From Acidobacteriaceae bacterium (GTDB lineage Bacteria; Acidobacteriota; Terriglobia; Terriglobales; Acidobacteriaceae), in NCBI GenBank assembly GCA_003151155.1, contig PLWX01000256.1, positions 86,349-127,461 on the forward strand: DNA of 41,113 nt. Reading direction: 5' to 3'. The position numbers were made by a program, and so were the translations under genes. The first letter of the stretch is position 1, and each line of letters starts with the position of its first letter. Under the pieces are notes generated by a model that was not told where the DNA came from, did no database searches, and was given only the letters and a program-made list of their open reading frames with translations. Below are positions 9,017 through 17,326 of the stretch, in pieces.

Positions 9017-10494
9017 GTACGACCGTCCTAACCTCCATTCCCACGATTGATTACATCCGCATCCTGCCGGAGATCGTCATCGGCGTGTTCGGAATCATCG
9101 TCATGATGGCGGACCCGTTCATTCCCCAGCAGAATTCCAAGAAGCCCTTGGGCTACATCGCAGTCGCCGGCATGATCGTTACCCTGCTCTCGATCCTCTG
9201 CCAGGCCCACTACGCGGGCATCTCCGACCCAACCCTCGGTACCGGGTGGTTCGGCATGATCCGCATCGACACCTTCAGCCTCTTCTTCCACACGCTGATC
9301 GCGCTGATCACCCTCGCCGTCCTGCTGGTCTCGTTTGAATACATGGATGTGCAGCGCATGCGCTCGGGCGAGTATTACGGCATCATCCTGTTCGCCTCGC
9401 TCGGCATGATGCTGATGTCGTCGGCGACGGAGTTGGTGATGATCTTCATTGCCCTCGAAATTTCTTCCATCGGCAGCTACGTGCTGGCCGCTATGCGCCG
9501 CCGCATTGCCGAGAGCGCCGAATCGTCTCTGAAGTATTTCCTTCTTGGATCCTTTGCCACCGCGTTCTTCCTTTACGGCGTGGCTTTGATCTTCGGCGCG
9601 ACTGGATCGACCAACGTCTATACGATTGCGTCCGCGATCCGCGCCATGAGCCCTGTCCCGCCGATGATTTTCCTCGCCGTCGCGCTTATGTTTATCGGCC
9701 TCGGCTTCAAGGTCGCCGCCGCGCCGTTCCACGTGTGGACGCCCGACGTTTACGAAGGCTCGCCTGCGCCGATCGTCGCCCTGATGTCGACCGGCCCCAA
9801 GGCCGCGGCCTTCGCTGTGCTGCTCCGCGTGCTCTTCGCGATGGACGCGCCCGGCTGGTTCTGGATCGTCTGGGTCTCCGCCGCGCTGTCGATGACCATT
9901 GGAAACCTTGGCGCGCTGGTGCAGAACAACGTAAAGCGCCTGCTGGCCTACTCCTCCATCGCGCACGCGGGCTACCTGCTCGTTGCGTTTGCCGCCGCCC
10001 GCGATACCGGCATCTCGGCCGCGATCTTCTATACCGCGACCTACGCGGCGATGAATGTCGGTGCCTTCGCCATCGTCAGCCACTTCGCGAACGCGGGCGA
10101 AAAGTACGTCAACCTCGACGACTACGCCGGCCTCGGCCGCCGTTCACCGATGCTCGCCGGCATCCTGACGGTCTTCCTGCTGTCGCTGATCGGGATCCCG
10201 ATCACCGGCGGCTTCTTCGCAAAGTTCTACGTCTTCACCAGCGCGCTGCAATCGCACCTGGTCTGGCTCACCGTGATCGGCGTCATCAACAGCGCTATTG
10301 GCGCGTACTACTACCTCCGTATCATCGTCTTCATGTACATGCGCGACGAACGCGAAGAGGTCCCGATGAACCGCATCCCCTTCGGCCTCGCGGTCGCGTT
10401 AGCGATGTGCCTGGTCTTCACCATCTACATGGGTGTCCTGCCTAACCGCTTTATCGACTATGCACTGCAATCGGCACATGATTTAGTCAGGTAG
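9013..10494 (+). CDS. nuoN: NADH-quinone oxidoreductase subunit N (cluster 1)
   Basis: This 493-residue antiporter-like subunit is the last gene of the plus-strand operon. Motifs are KYFLLGSFATAFFLYG, GLGFKVAAAPFHVWTPDVYE (channel lysine and the PFH.W.PD signature) and VKRLLAYSSIAHAGYLL. About fourteen hydrophobic segments span the protein. The start lies in the nuoM stop (ATGA). A strong terminator follows 22 bases after the stop, which marks the end of the transcript. Confidence 0.96.
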   Translation: MSTTVLTSIPTIDYIRILPEIVIGVFGIIVMMADPFIPQQNSKKPLGYIAVAGMIVTLLSILCQAHYAGISDPTLGTGWFGMIRIDTFSLFFHTLIALITLAVLLVSFEYMDVQRMRSGEYYGIILFASLGMMLMSSATELVMIFIALEISSIGSYVLAAMRRRIAESAESSLKYFLLGSFATAFFLYGVALIFGATGSTNVYTIASAIRAMSPVPPMIFLAVALMFIGLGFKVAAAPFHVWTPDVYEGSPAPIVALMSTGPKAAAFAVLLRVLFAMDAPGWFWIVWVSAALSMTIGNLGALVQNNVKRLLAYSSIAHAGYLLVAFAAARDTGISAAIFYTATYAAMNVGAFAIVSHFANAGEKYVNLDDYAGLGRRSPMLAGILTVFLLSLIGIPITGGFFAKFYVFTSALQSHLVWLTVIGVINSAIGAYYYLRIIVFMYMRDEREEVPMNRIPFGLAVALAMCLVFTIYMGVLPNRFIDYALQSAHDLVR

Positions 10495-10515
10495 CCAGCT
10501 TCGGTTCAAGAAGAG

Positions 10516-10543
10516 AGCCCCGTCAATGACGGGGCTTTGTCTT
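10516..10543 (+). terminator. Intrinsic terminator of nuo cluster 1
   Basis: A perfect 9-bp stem (AGCCCCGTC / GACGGGGCT) with a three-base loop at 10516-10536 is followed directly by a T-rich run (TTGTCTTT). It lies 22 bases beyond the nuoN stop. Confidence 0.93.
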
Positions 10544-10621
10544 TCCCAAATGCGAATGATGTTCTCGCATCGCTACAGGAATGTACTGTGAGTCACCGAC
10601 GGCTTCGAAAAAAACAGTGCA

Positions 10622-11983
10622 TCAGCGGCGCCAGGGCCGCAATGTCGCAAAACGTGACTTGCGAGTCGATGACGGAACGAACGATTTGTAATATCGCAAG
10701 GCGAGCGGATACGGGAATAAGTTCTGAACATTGCGTGGCTGGGTAGCGTCGAACTGTACCCATCCAACGCTATATGCGGCGAACTCGCATCCGGCAAAAA
10801 TACTGGTCCCATATCCCACGAGAGATGTGACGAGGGTCTGATCTTCCAGCAGCCCTATCTCGGTTCCGTTCAAGTCGAAATAGACTGGACGAAGCTTTGA
10901 CGGGTCAGAATAGTCGAAGCCCTCGATCGCACAAGAAGTATCCATGGTTCCGACGTACGCAATGTTGTTTTGCGCGAGTACGGCGGTCGCATAAGCTGGC
11001 GGGTAAAGAACGGTTTGGCGACTATCGAGGCCAATCGACGACACCATCGTTGGGTGAGCGGGATTTGCCACGTTTACTACTGCCAAGCCGTTTGACCCCG
11101 CCGCGAGAAATGCCATGGAACCGTCCAGGGATACATCGTTCGCCGGTACTGCGCCAGGAGGGTTGAATGCCGAAAGGAGTTGCGGCGCGGAAGGGCTAGC
11201 TATGTTGTAAGACAGCAACCCACCATTTGAGTCCGCGAGGAACAAGGTTGTGCCTTGAATGTGCATCGACATCGGCGTGTCTGGCAATGCTAGACTTTGT
11301 CCAACTTTCGGGCTGGTTGGGCTTGAGACATCGACTACAACGAGATGATTGTCGATGGTACCGGCATACAGGGTTGTACCTTTCAACGCCAAGGCGAACG
11401 CGGGAAGCGGCGCAGTGGCTACATCTCGTGGAGATGCCGGGTTGCTGATATCGACGACACTGAGTTGGCCATACTCTCCGAGATAAGCGTAGTTTCCACC
11501 CACCTGGATTGCATTGACTTGGTATGGCTCCTGCAGGATTCCAACAAGCGTTGGTATCGGCTGGCTGAGATCGCGCACGTCAAAGCCACCAATTACGGGC
11601 GCTCCTGGCCAAGCTCCGCCGTCGTACAAATAGTTCCCTTGGATTGCCTGTCCCATCACCCAAATCGGAGTGCCATCCACGTAATTGGCATGAATCGCAT
11701 GCAGACCGCCAGTTACGCTCGCGTCCCACACACCCAGGCCCAGCATGTCATCTCCGGTGTAAATGTAGTTGCCGGCGAGAGCCCCCGTGGAATCTGCGGC
11801 AAGCAGGCTCACTGGATTCGATACCGTTCCAGCGGTTGAACTCCGGTAGAGCTCCATAGATCCCTGGCCGCCGCGTGCCAACACGCCATCGGGTTCCACA
11901 TCCATGACTTGGCTCAGGTCCGTGCGGATCAGAAGCTTCGCTGCGGGTGTGCTCACATCGTAGACGCCCTGGTATGTGAACAA
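10622..11983 (-). CDS. LVIVD-type beta-propeller portion of the frameshifted lipoprotein
   Basis: This is the 3' frame of the broken gene, 453 codons from a nominal TTG; in-frame coding runs upstream to about 12030. It holds repeated blade sequences of the LVIVD type: LSVVDISNPASPRDVA, LVVVDVSSPTSPKVG, LLSYNIASPSAPQLL and LAVVNVANPAHPTMV, each preceded by a G-x-x-(A/L)-Y/F-L/V strand. This is typical of extracellular proteins of unknown ligand. The last 20 or so residues are basic and unlike the blades, so the C-terminus may also be altered. No terminator is evident downstream. Confidence 0.7.
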   Translation of the reverse strand: MFTYQGVYDVSTPAAKLLIRTDLSQVMDVEPDGVLARGGQGSMELYRSSTAGTVSNPVSLLAADSTGALAGNYIYTGDDMLGLGVWDASVTGGLHAIHANYVDGTPIWVMGQAIQGNYLYDGGAWPGAPVIGGFDVRDLSQPIPTLVGILQEPYQVNAIQVGGNYAYLGEYGQLSVVDISNPASPRDVATAPLPAFALALKGTTLYAGTIDNHLVVVDVSSPTSPKVGQSLALPDTPMSMHIQGTTLFLADSNGGLLSYNIASPSAPQLLSAFNPPGAVPANDVSLDGSMAFLAAGSNGLAVVNVANPAHPTMVSSIGLDSRQTVLYPPAYATAVLAQNNIAYVGTMDTSCAIEGFDYSDPSKLRPVYFDLNGTEIGLLEDQTLVTSLVGYGTSIFAGCEFAAYSVGWVQFDATQPRNVQNLFPYPLALRYYKSFVPSSTRKSRFATLRPWRR

Positions 11984-12018
11984 CAGTCCGTTGAAAAGAC
12001 CCAGACAGTTGAAGTTGG

Positions 12019-13872
12019 TCAGCGAGGAAACTTCACGGGAGCGTTCCCGGACAAGTCGAAGACGAGCGTCTCCAGATTGCCACCGCCGGCCAGAGTTAGC
12101 GCGATTTGCGATGCTCCATCTCCCGCGAGACTGATGATCATGGTGATCTGTGGGATCAGAGACGAGTCTGTGATCGCGTAGGAGCTTTCAGCCAGAGTGC
12201 CCGAACGAAAATCAAAAATATCGATCTGTGCACCGGAAGTGGCAACCTGGCCGGCAGCGCGAATACCGTAGAAAAGCCCATTCGCGAATGGAAGACTCAA
12301 AGCGCCGAAATCCAGTTCTGAATGCAGATCGTAGTATCCCTGGAATACAGGAAATCCGCTGGATGCATCGTAAACCGCGAGGTTTCCAATCGCTTGCGCG
12401 AAGATCCAGTTTCCATAGTGATGCAAGGCGAAAGCTGGGAAGGGCAACTCGACAGCGCCGAGCCATCTAGGATCCGCCGGGTCTGTGGTGTCGTACGTCA
12501 CCATGTAGGTTTCACCCACGGCGTTGGACTTGGGTATTCCCTGATAGAAGAGGACGAATACGCGATTGGAGATTGCTGTAACCGCGCCCGCGACCCGGCC
12601 AGGTAGCGGGGTGCCGGAACCGGGAATTGTCGCTGAGAAGTCGGTCAATGCCTCTACGCGATTGATTAGGCCCGGCACGTAACCTGTCACCGCAATCGTT
12701 GCGGTTTCAGTCACCCCGCCAACGATTGCGCTCACGTTGACACCGCCGCTACTGCTCCCATCGGTCGGTGCGGTATAGACACCGGAACTGGTCAACGTTC
12801 CACCGCCCGACAGCAACTTCCAAGTCGCAGTCACCGGCGTACCGCCGGTTTCGGCGCTAAGTGCTAAAGTCTGCCCGAGTCCGACCCGAGGAGCATCCGG
12901 CAGAATCCGGAAGGGATCGACTTCAATGAGCGTGGAGTCGCACGACGTGGTGCCGTTTTGACATCCCTTAATTGTGACGAAGGTCTGGGCACCTACAGTC
13001 GGGGCAGTAAATAGTCCGTTTCCCGCAATCGTTCCCCGGCTGGCAGTCCAGGACACACCCCTGGACGAACTCGCACCGAGCAACGCGAACTGCATCTGCA
13101 AATCTTCCCCTGAGGAGATGGAAGAGCGGTTATTGTTTACGATGAGGTTGGGAAGTCGTGTAAATGAGGCTGCCGGTGATTGCATCGCCGCGCCATCGCT
13201 TGCTGTCGCACGCAGTATCACGGAACCGGTCACGGCACCCATCGGTACGATTGCTGTGATTGCACCAGAAGAGCTGGCGGTGGTCGGAGCCCCGATCACC
13301 TCGCCGCCCGCTCCCAAAAAATAAACTGCCGCCCAACCCGCATTTCCGCCCGAATAGCTGATGGCGATGCTATCGCCGACACTTCCGCTGGCCGGAGTTA
13401 TGTTGGCTATCGCAATTGTGTCGTTTGGATCGACGGAAACCGTCGCGCTACCCCACTCGTTCGGAGTGGAATTGCTGGTTGCGGAAATCGTAAATGTCAT
13501 CTTTGCCGCCAGGGAGACGGGCGCAGTATAGACGCCTGCGGACGTGATCGTTCCGACCGTGGCGTTTCCCCCGACTACCGATTCAACAGACCATGACAAG
13601 TTTGTGAGCGGACTCTGACCCAGGGGCGCGTATGCCACAAAATTCACACTCGAGCCCGGTGCGGCAGCCCGCGGTCCGAGTACGTTCAAAACGACTCGGT
13701 GCGCTGGAACAGAAGCAATAGCATTTCCAGACTTGGTAGGATCCTGTTTGCTCTTTGCCGTAACCGTGAAGTTCGTCGCTGCAGATAACTCGGAGGGAGC
13801 TATGTAATTACCAGAAGTGTCGATCGTTCCTGTAGATAATGTCCCGCCGTCGGCTCCGTTCACTTCCCACAC
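12019..13872 (-). CDS. Ig-like repeat portion of the frameshifted lipoprotein
   Basis: This is the middle frame of the broken gene, 617 codons from a nominal GTG. The true reading continues upstream to about 13932 in this frame, so the GTG is not a real start. It carries four Ig-like modules marked by a G-x-Y/F-x-A-P motif at codons 21-26 (GNYIAP), 113-118 (GVYTAP), 286-291 (GLFTAP) and 364-369 (GVYTAP). Between the second and third is a TIG/IPT-like stretch (IANITPASGSVGDSIAISY). From about codon 410 it enters propeller-type sequence (FVLFYQGIPKSN, DTTDPADPRWLG). Such modules usually act as spacers or adhesins on the cell surface. Confidence 0.7.
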   Translation of the reverse strand: MWEVNGADGGTLSTGTIDTSGNYIAPSELSAATNFTVTAKSKQDPTKSGNAIASVPAHRVVLNVLGPRAAAPGSSVNFVAYAPLGQSPLTNLSWSVESVVGGNATVGTITSAGVYTAPVSLAAKMTFTISATSNSTPNEWGSATVSVDPNDTIAIANITPASGSVGDSIAISYSGGNAGWAAVYFLGAGGEVIGAPTTASSSGAITAIVPMGAVTGSVILRATASDGAAMQSPAASFTRLPNLIVNNNRSSISSGEDLQMQFALLGASSSRGVSWTASRGTIAGNGLFTAPTVGAQTFVTIKGCQNGTTSCDSTLIEVDPFRILPDAPRVGLGQTLALSAETGGTPVTATWKLLSGGGTLTSSGVYTAPTDGSSSGGVNVSAIVGGVTETATIAVTGYVPGLINRVEALTDFSATIPGSGTPLPGRVAGAVTAISNRVFVLFYQGIPKSNAVGETYMVTYDTTDPADPRWLGAVELPFPAFALHHYGNWIFAQAIGNLAVYDASSGFPVFQGYYDLHSELDFGALSLPFANGLFYGIRAAGQVATSGAQIDIFDFRSGTLAESSYAITDSSLIPQITMIISLAGDGASQIALTLAGGGNLETLVFDLSGNAPVKFPR

Positions 13873-14202
13873 TACACTGTGATCGTAACTACCTGTTCCG
13901 CTAACGGTAGCGGAATATTGCTGCGCGGCTCCTCCATCACGGTTGCAGTAGCGGGAGTTACACTTACCGATGTAATAGTGTTTTGCGGACTCGAACTAGA
14001 GTTTCCACCACCGCAGGCTGATAAAAGACCCATGGACGAGAATAGAAGCAAAGAAGCTAAGTAAGAGTGTTGACGGCCGGCCAGATTCATGTAGAGTCCC
14101 AAAATCCGAGGTTTCGAGCGTCAACTTACCAGATTCTATCCAGAGTTCCTACACACATTTGGCTACTTATCCCACTTCGGTAATTAGTAGGACGTTCTCG
14201 CA

Positions 14203-14235
14203 AAAACAAAAATCCCGATCCTCATGGACCGGGGT
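14203..14235 (-). terminator. Intrinsic terminator after atpE
   Basis: Read on the minus strand, a GC-rich stem (CCCCGGTCC / GGATCGGG with one mismatch and one G-U pair, loop ATGA) is followed by TTTTTGTTTTTG. It lies 25 bases past the atpE stop. The plus strand also has a T run after the stem, so it may stop transcription both ways. Confidence 0.8.
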
Positions 14236-14259
14236 TTTTGCAAACTCTTGAAAAGCTCG

Positions 14260-14574
14260 CTACGCGACCTTCACGAAGATGATGACCAGCGTGAAGAGTA
14301 CGAGCGACTCGATGAAGGCGAGGCCGAGAATCAGCGCGAGCTGGATTCCGGGGCGGGCGGCTGGGTTACGGGCGAGCGATTCGCAAGCCGAGCCGGCAAC
14401 GCGGCCCTGGCCGAGAGCAGCCAATCCGACGGCGAACGCCATACCGAAAGCAGCGGCGATGGGCAGCGCCCATCCCTTGCTGGCAGCCGCGGCACCGGCG
14501 GCGTCAGCCTGTGCAAGCGCCGGCATTGCGGTGAGCGCCAGCATCGACAGGATCATGAAGAATGTTTTACGCAT
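14260..14574 (-). CDS. atpE: ATP synthase F0 subunit c with N-terminal signal-like extension
   Basis: This is the rotor ring subunit of F-type ATP synthase. Residues 1-21 look like a signal peptide (MRKTFF..., hydrophobic core, ALA before Gln22), so at 104 residues it is longer than the usual 80 or so. A hairpin of two helices follows. Helix 1 ends [17 protein letters not shown], the polar loop is [10 protein letters not shown], and helix 2 holds the ion-binding carboxylate in [11 protein letters not shown] (Glu89). Gln56 and Ser90 sit where sodium-binding c-rings have ligands, although the following threonine is replaced by Leu. ATG 14574 is chosen because AAAGGAG lies six bases upstream; the open frame starts six codons earlier. 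It lies downstream of atpB with repeats between. Confidence 0.95.
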   Translation of the reverse strand: MRKTFFMILSMLALTAMPALAQADAAGAAAASKGWALPIAAAFGMAFAVGLAALGQGRVAGSACESLARNPAARPGIQLALILGLAFIESLVLFTLVIIFVKVA

Positions 14575-14674
14575 GTGTTTCTCCTTTAGCAATTTCCGCC
14601 AGTGGGTGGTGGACCGCCGGTCTCCTCGGAGTACCTGTGGCCCTCACGCTGTACGGGTACTACAAATATTTGCA

Positions 14675-14738
14675 GGGGCTAAAGCCCCGAATTCTCTGCG
14701 CCTCATCGGCACGACTGAAGTCGTGCCCTGATACAAAA
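14675..14738. repeat. Dispersed double-hairpin repeat, TGTATCAGGGC family (inverted copy)
   Basis: Two stems stand in tandem: GGGGCT-AA-AGCCCC (14675-14688) and GGCACGAC-TGAA-GTCGTGCC (14708-14727), followed by CTGATACAAAA. The reverse complement matches the element between groES and groEL (40400-40463) nearly base for base in both stems and the TGTATCAGGG lead. It lies in the atpB-atpE gap and so is transcribed with the operon. Confidence 0.8.
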
Positions 14739-14793
14739 CGTAAACGGGTCTTGGCTATCGGCTGACTCGCCGCCCATTCCTGTCGTTTCGCGA

Positions 14794-14857
14794 GAAGGAT
14801 GGGGCACCCACATTTCCTCCCATCCTGTGGCTGAAACCACAAGGCTGGGGCACCCAC
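14794..14857. repeat. Dispersed repeat, GTGGGTGCCCC family
   Basis: Two direct copies of GGGGCACCCAC (14801-14811 and 14847-14857) flank a small hairpin TGTGG-CTGAAA-CCACA (14826-14841). The reverse complement GTGGGTGCCCC is shared with elements at 35427 and, in part, 27735. It sits just after the minus-strand atpB stop. Confidence 0.65.
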
Positions 14858-14861
14858 TTCT

Positions 14862-15602
14862 CTAGTGTTCCTGTGCGGTGGCTTCCGCCAGGTACACCGT
14901 GGCGAGCAACACGAAAATATACGTCTGGATCAGCGACACGCCGATGTGCAGGCCCATGAACAGAACCGGAACGCCCAGCGGGATCAGCGAGAAGAACACC
15001 AGGGTCACCATGTCGCCGGCAAACATGTTCGCGTAGAGACGGATGGTGAGCGACATGATGCGCGCAAGGTGACTGAACACTTCAATCACGAATAACAACG
15101 GCGCGATCCACCAGACCGGGCCCATGAAGTGCTTCAGGTATCCAATCAGCCCGTTCTTCCGCAGACCATGCACGTGGTAGAAGATCCAAGTCACGAGAGC
15201 GCAGCCCAGCGGCACGGAAGGAATCGCTGTGGGCGCTTCAAATCCCGGGACCAATCCCAACAGGTTGGCGGTCAGGATGAATACGCCGAGGGTTACAAGA
15301 TAAGAAGTGTAGGTCTCGTACCCGTGGCCGATCATTTCTTCGCTCTGATCGCTGACGAAGCTGTTCATCCACTCGACAGCGTGCTGAAGCACCCCGGGCT
15401 TTTCGACCGAAAGGCTCATGCGCGCGGCGAGGAAGAACAACACCAGGATCACGAAGACGAGAATTTCCATGGCCACGTAGTTCGTGATCGGCGCAAGCTT
15501 CCGGCGTTCCGACAAGTGGATGTGCAATGCGCTCAGGAGCGCATTGGCGAAGCCGCCGAAGTAGCGGTTGAGAATTGCGGTAAACCAAAGTTGCTCAGGC
15601 AT
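14862..15602 (-). CDS. atpB: ATP synthase F0 subunit a
   Basis: This 246-residue stator membrane subunit forms the ion half-channels against the c-ring. The essential arginine is Arg188 in SLTIRLYANMFAGD, followed by the final helices with GLHIGVSLIQTYIFVLLATVYL. About five or six helices are visible and the length is normal. Its neighbours on the same strand are an atpI-like gene upstream and atpE downstream. The b subunit and F1 genes are not in this window, so the F0 genes are split from F1, as in several bacterial phyla. Confidence 0.96.
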   Translation of the reverse strand: MPEQLWFTAILNRYFGGFANALLSALHIHLSERRKLAPITNYVAMEILVFVILVLFFLAARMSLSVEKPGVLQHAVEWMNSFVSDQSEEMIGHGYETYTSYLVTLGVFILTANLLGLVPGFEAPTAIPSVPLGCALVTWIFYHVHGLRKNGLIGYLKHFMGPVWWIAPLLFVIEVFSHLARIMSLTIRLYANMFAGDMVTLVFFSLIPLGVPVLFMGLHIGVSLIQTYIFVLLATVYLAEATAQEH

Positions 15603-15688
15603 GCTGCGAATGGTCTCCGCCCGGCATATCGCAGGGCTTCAGCCCGGGCTCAAGCAACAAACCCTGAATACTCAGGCTGATTAGGGGA

Positions 15689-16108
15689 TCAAAGTCCGCG
15701 CCGAAGCGCGATGTACAACTCGAAAACGGCCTCGCAGCTGATCGCGGCAACCGGGAGGGAAAGCCCGCCCAGGAGCCCATAAACGGCTGCTGGAGAACTC
15801 TTAAATATAACATAGGCGACCGCCCCAATCAGCAGGTAACGGAGCAGCAGCATGGCCACGATCCGCCCACCCGATTCGCGGCTTTGGCCCACCGTGATGC
15901 GCTCTGCCAGAGCATTCACCGAGCGCGAAAGCGACCAGAAATTGTAGATCGAGATCAGGGCGCCGATGCCGAATGCTACTGCCACCGGCCAGCGCCAGAA
16001 CCATAGCAAAAGCGGCAGAACGCCGACGGCCAGTACCGGCATCACGCGCGTGATGCGCGGCAGTGCCCCACCGTAAAACGTCTCGGCTGCCTGTTCCTGC
16101 GATGTCAC
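15689..16108 (-). CDS. atpI: ATP synthase subunit I-like membrane protein
   Basis: This small four-helix protein (about 139 residues from GTG 16108) lies immediately upstream of atpB. Hydrophobic segments are MPVLAVGVLPLLLWF, PVAVAFGIGALISIYNFWSL, RIVAMLLLRYLLIGAVAYVIF and VYGLLGGLSLPVAAISCEAVF. The G-x3-S-x-x-N-F pattern in helix 2 and the position in front of atpB fit the AtpI (ATP-synt_I) family, thought to help c-ring assembly or Mg2+ supply. The open frame extends to ATG 16174, but that start lies beside a terminator hairpin of the preceding gene, so an internal start is more likely. No strong ribosome binding site marks the exact start. The family call is moderate. Confidence 0.7.
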   Translation of the reverse strand: MTSQEQAAETFYGGALPRITRVMPVLAVGVLPLLLWFWRWPVAVAFGIGALISIYNFWSLSRSVNALAERITVGQSRESGGRIVAMLLLRYLLIGAVAYVIFKSSPAAVYGLLGGLSLPVAAISCEAVFELYIALRRGL

Positions 16109-16141
16109 GCTGTCAGTCTCGCACGAGAGCCGGAATTGGAC

Positions 16142-16170
16142 GCAGAAAAACGGCGGATCTCTCCGCCGTT
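16142..16170 (-). terminator. Intrinsic terminator of the secreted-protein gene
   Basis: A perfect 9-bp stem (AACGGCGGA / TCCGCCGTT, four-base loop, 16149-16170) is followed on the minus strand by a TTTTT run. It ends 17 bases after the stop at 16187 and splits the atpI-atpB-atpE group from the genes before it. Confidence 0.88.
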
Positions 16171-16186
16171 CCATTTAAGAGTGCAG

Positions 16187-16978
16187 CTAGTTTTTGGCTT
16201 CTGCCTTGGTTCCGTAATTCTTCACCAGTTGTTCAAGTACAACATTCACGTCCACTCCGGAATTGACCGGCGTGGCAAAGCCCACTGAGATGATGCTTTC
16301 GCTGCTCAGGACGCCGCCCGGGGAATACTGGATCCAGCCATACCGCAAGCGCTGGTCCTTGATCCCTGCCGGCAGCTTGAAGCGCTTGATTGCGGCGTCG
16401 GGCGCACCCTTCTCGGTTTCGGCTTCAAACACCAGCGCGTCGCCCCGACCCGCTGATCTATTTTCTGCGTGCATCACCCGCACCGGCAGGTACTGTTCCT
16501 GGATCTCGCTGGAACTCGATCCGCCGCTCACGTGGTATCCGCCAAATAGTTGCGAAACGTAGAACCATTGCGCGTTGCCAGGATCGCGAACCTCCCACAG
16601 TTTCGGCAGATGGCCCTCGTGGAGATTCCCTGAGATCGCCTGCACATACTTGTTGGGCAGTGGGAACATCGACATCATCAGGATCTTCGCGCCATCCGGC
16701 CCCGCGCCTGCTTGCCCGGCGGTCCGGAATTGCTGCGAGATTTCCTTTACCGCGCGTAACTGGTAATCATTGCGAATCTGCAGGATCGTTCCCGTGTTCT
16801 GGTCGTAGAACACCTGCACTCCCGGCGCGATTCCATCTTTTTCGATGTCCGCGGCCTGACGCCAGTTCCCGGAGAGAGGCAAATTAATGATGGTGCTTTG
16901 GATGCCTTGCGAGAATAACGGCTGCACGAACAGGAAGACGATCACTGCACCAACGATAGAAATAGCGGCCTTTTTCAT
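16187..16978 (-). CDS. Secreted protein of unknown function in the F0 gene group
   Basis: This 263-residue protein is not recognised. It begins MKKAAISIVGAVIVFLFVQPLFSQG, a clear signal peptide with probable cleavage after FSQ, and has no further membrane segment. The mature part is soluble and of mixed composition. It includes a Ser-rich patch (SGGSSSSEIQEQ, about residues 153-164) and no cysteine pair that would suggest disulfides. It lies between atpZ-like and atpI-like genes on the same strand, has its own terminator directly after it and an AGGAGA ribosome binding site before the ATG. The position suggests a link to the respiratory genes, but nothing in the sequence shows a function. Confidence 0.85.
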   Translation of the reverse strand: MKKAAISIVGAVIVFLFVQPLFSQGIQSTIINLPLSGNWRQAADIEKDGIAPGVQVFYDQNTGTILQIRNDYQLRAVKEISQQFRTAGQAGAGPDGAKILMMSMFPLPNKYVQAISGNLHEGHLPKLWEVRDPGNAQWFYVSQLFGGYHVSGGSSSSEIQEQYLPVRVMHAENRSAGRGDALVFEAETEKGAPDAAIKRFKLPAGIKDQRLRYGWIQYSPGGVLSSESIISVGFATPVNSGVDVNVVLEQLVKNYGTKAEAKN

Positions 16979-17041
16979 GTCGATCTCCTAAAGCTTCGCT
17001 AGGCATATCGTCGCTCCGGAGAAGCGAGCCGCAAAGCGAAA

Positions 17042-17290
17042 TCAATCTTTATCACTCGCAGATGTGACCATGCGCACAAGCTGAACGAACCCGACAATTG
17101 CTCCGAAAATCACGCCTGCGATGTACACCCAATGCGTGTGCAAGCCTTTGTCGATCAAGGCACCGATCAGTAATCCCGCGACAACCGCGCCCGGAACGAT
17201 GAACGCTACCCCTGAATAACGAGCCCAGGTATAGGCTGCACTCTTGTCGTCTTTGCCGTTGTCTGCTGCCATATCCGGAAAGACTAGCAC
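17042..17290 (-). CDS. atpZ: AtpZ/AtpI-family small membrane protein
   Basis: An 82-residue protein from GTG 17290, or 76 from ATG 17272 (MAADNGKDDKS). It has a charged N-terminus and two helices, GVAFIVPGAVVAGLLIGALID and WVYIAGVIFGAIVGFVQLVRMV. The G-x3-G-x-x-x-D at the end of helix 1 and G-x3-G-x-x-x-G in helix 2 match the F0F1-ATPase gene 1 family (AtpZ), which is often the first gene of atp operons and linked to Mg2+/Ca2+ transport. It follows nuoN of cluster 2 after 36 bases, so the two gene sets may be transcribed together. No good ribosome binding site separates the two starts. Confidence 0.75.
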   Translation of the reverse strand: MLVFPDMAADNGKDDKSAAYTWARYSGVAFIVPGAVVAGLLIGALIDKGLHTHWVYIAGVIFGAIVGFVQLVRMVTSASDKD

Positions 17291-17326
17291 TTATACAACA
17301 GAATGGAAGCCTTGAGCGCACGTTCC

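Larger units (their letters stand above)
10622..14090 (-). pseudogene. Large secreted lipoprotein, Ig-like repeats plus LVIVD propeller, two frameshifts
   Basis: Three consecutive minus-strand frames read as one protein of about 1150 residues. The 5' piece (from ATG 14090; the frame is open from TTG 14102) has a lipoprotein signal peptide ending LLSACGGG and begins a first Ig-like domain (VSVTPATATVME). The frame then shifts near 13930. One missing base in the run read as ATGGAGGAGCC turns the expected ME-GAAQQYSATVSG into MEEPRSN. The second shift is near 12030. The frame that ends PVKFPR continues one frame over as VSSLTNFNCLGLFNGLLF and then into the propeller. Each piece keeps good family character right up to the break, so this is either a recent pseudogene or two sequence errors. 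No substrate can be inferred; such proteins are surface or periplasmic. Confidence 0.8.

Noticed and set aside
9028..10083. Minus-strand frame (351 codons) opposite nuoN
   Set aside because: Very rich in His, Asp, Arg and Glu, typical of antisense to membrane-protein codons.
15129..15680. Plus-strand frame opposite atpB
   Set aside because: Antisense shadow; atpB has the essential arginine motif and normal length.
16109..16174. ATG 16174 as start of the atpI-like gene
   Set aside because: It lies at the edge of a terminator hairpin, and the added residues (MERRRDPPFF...) are encoded by the stem.
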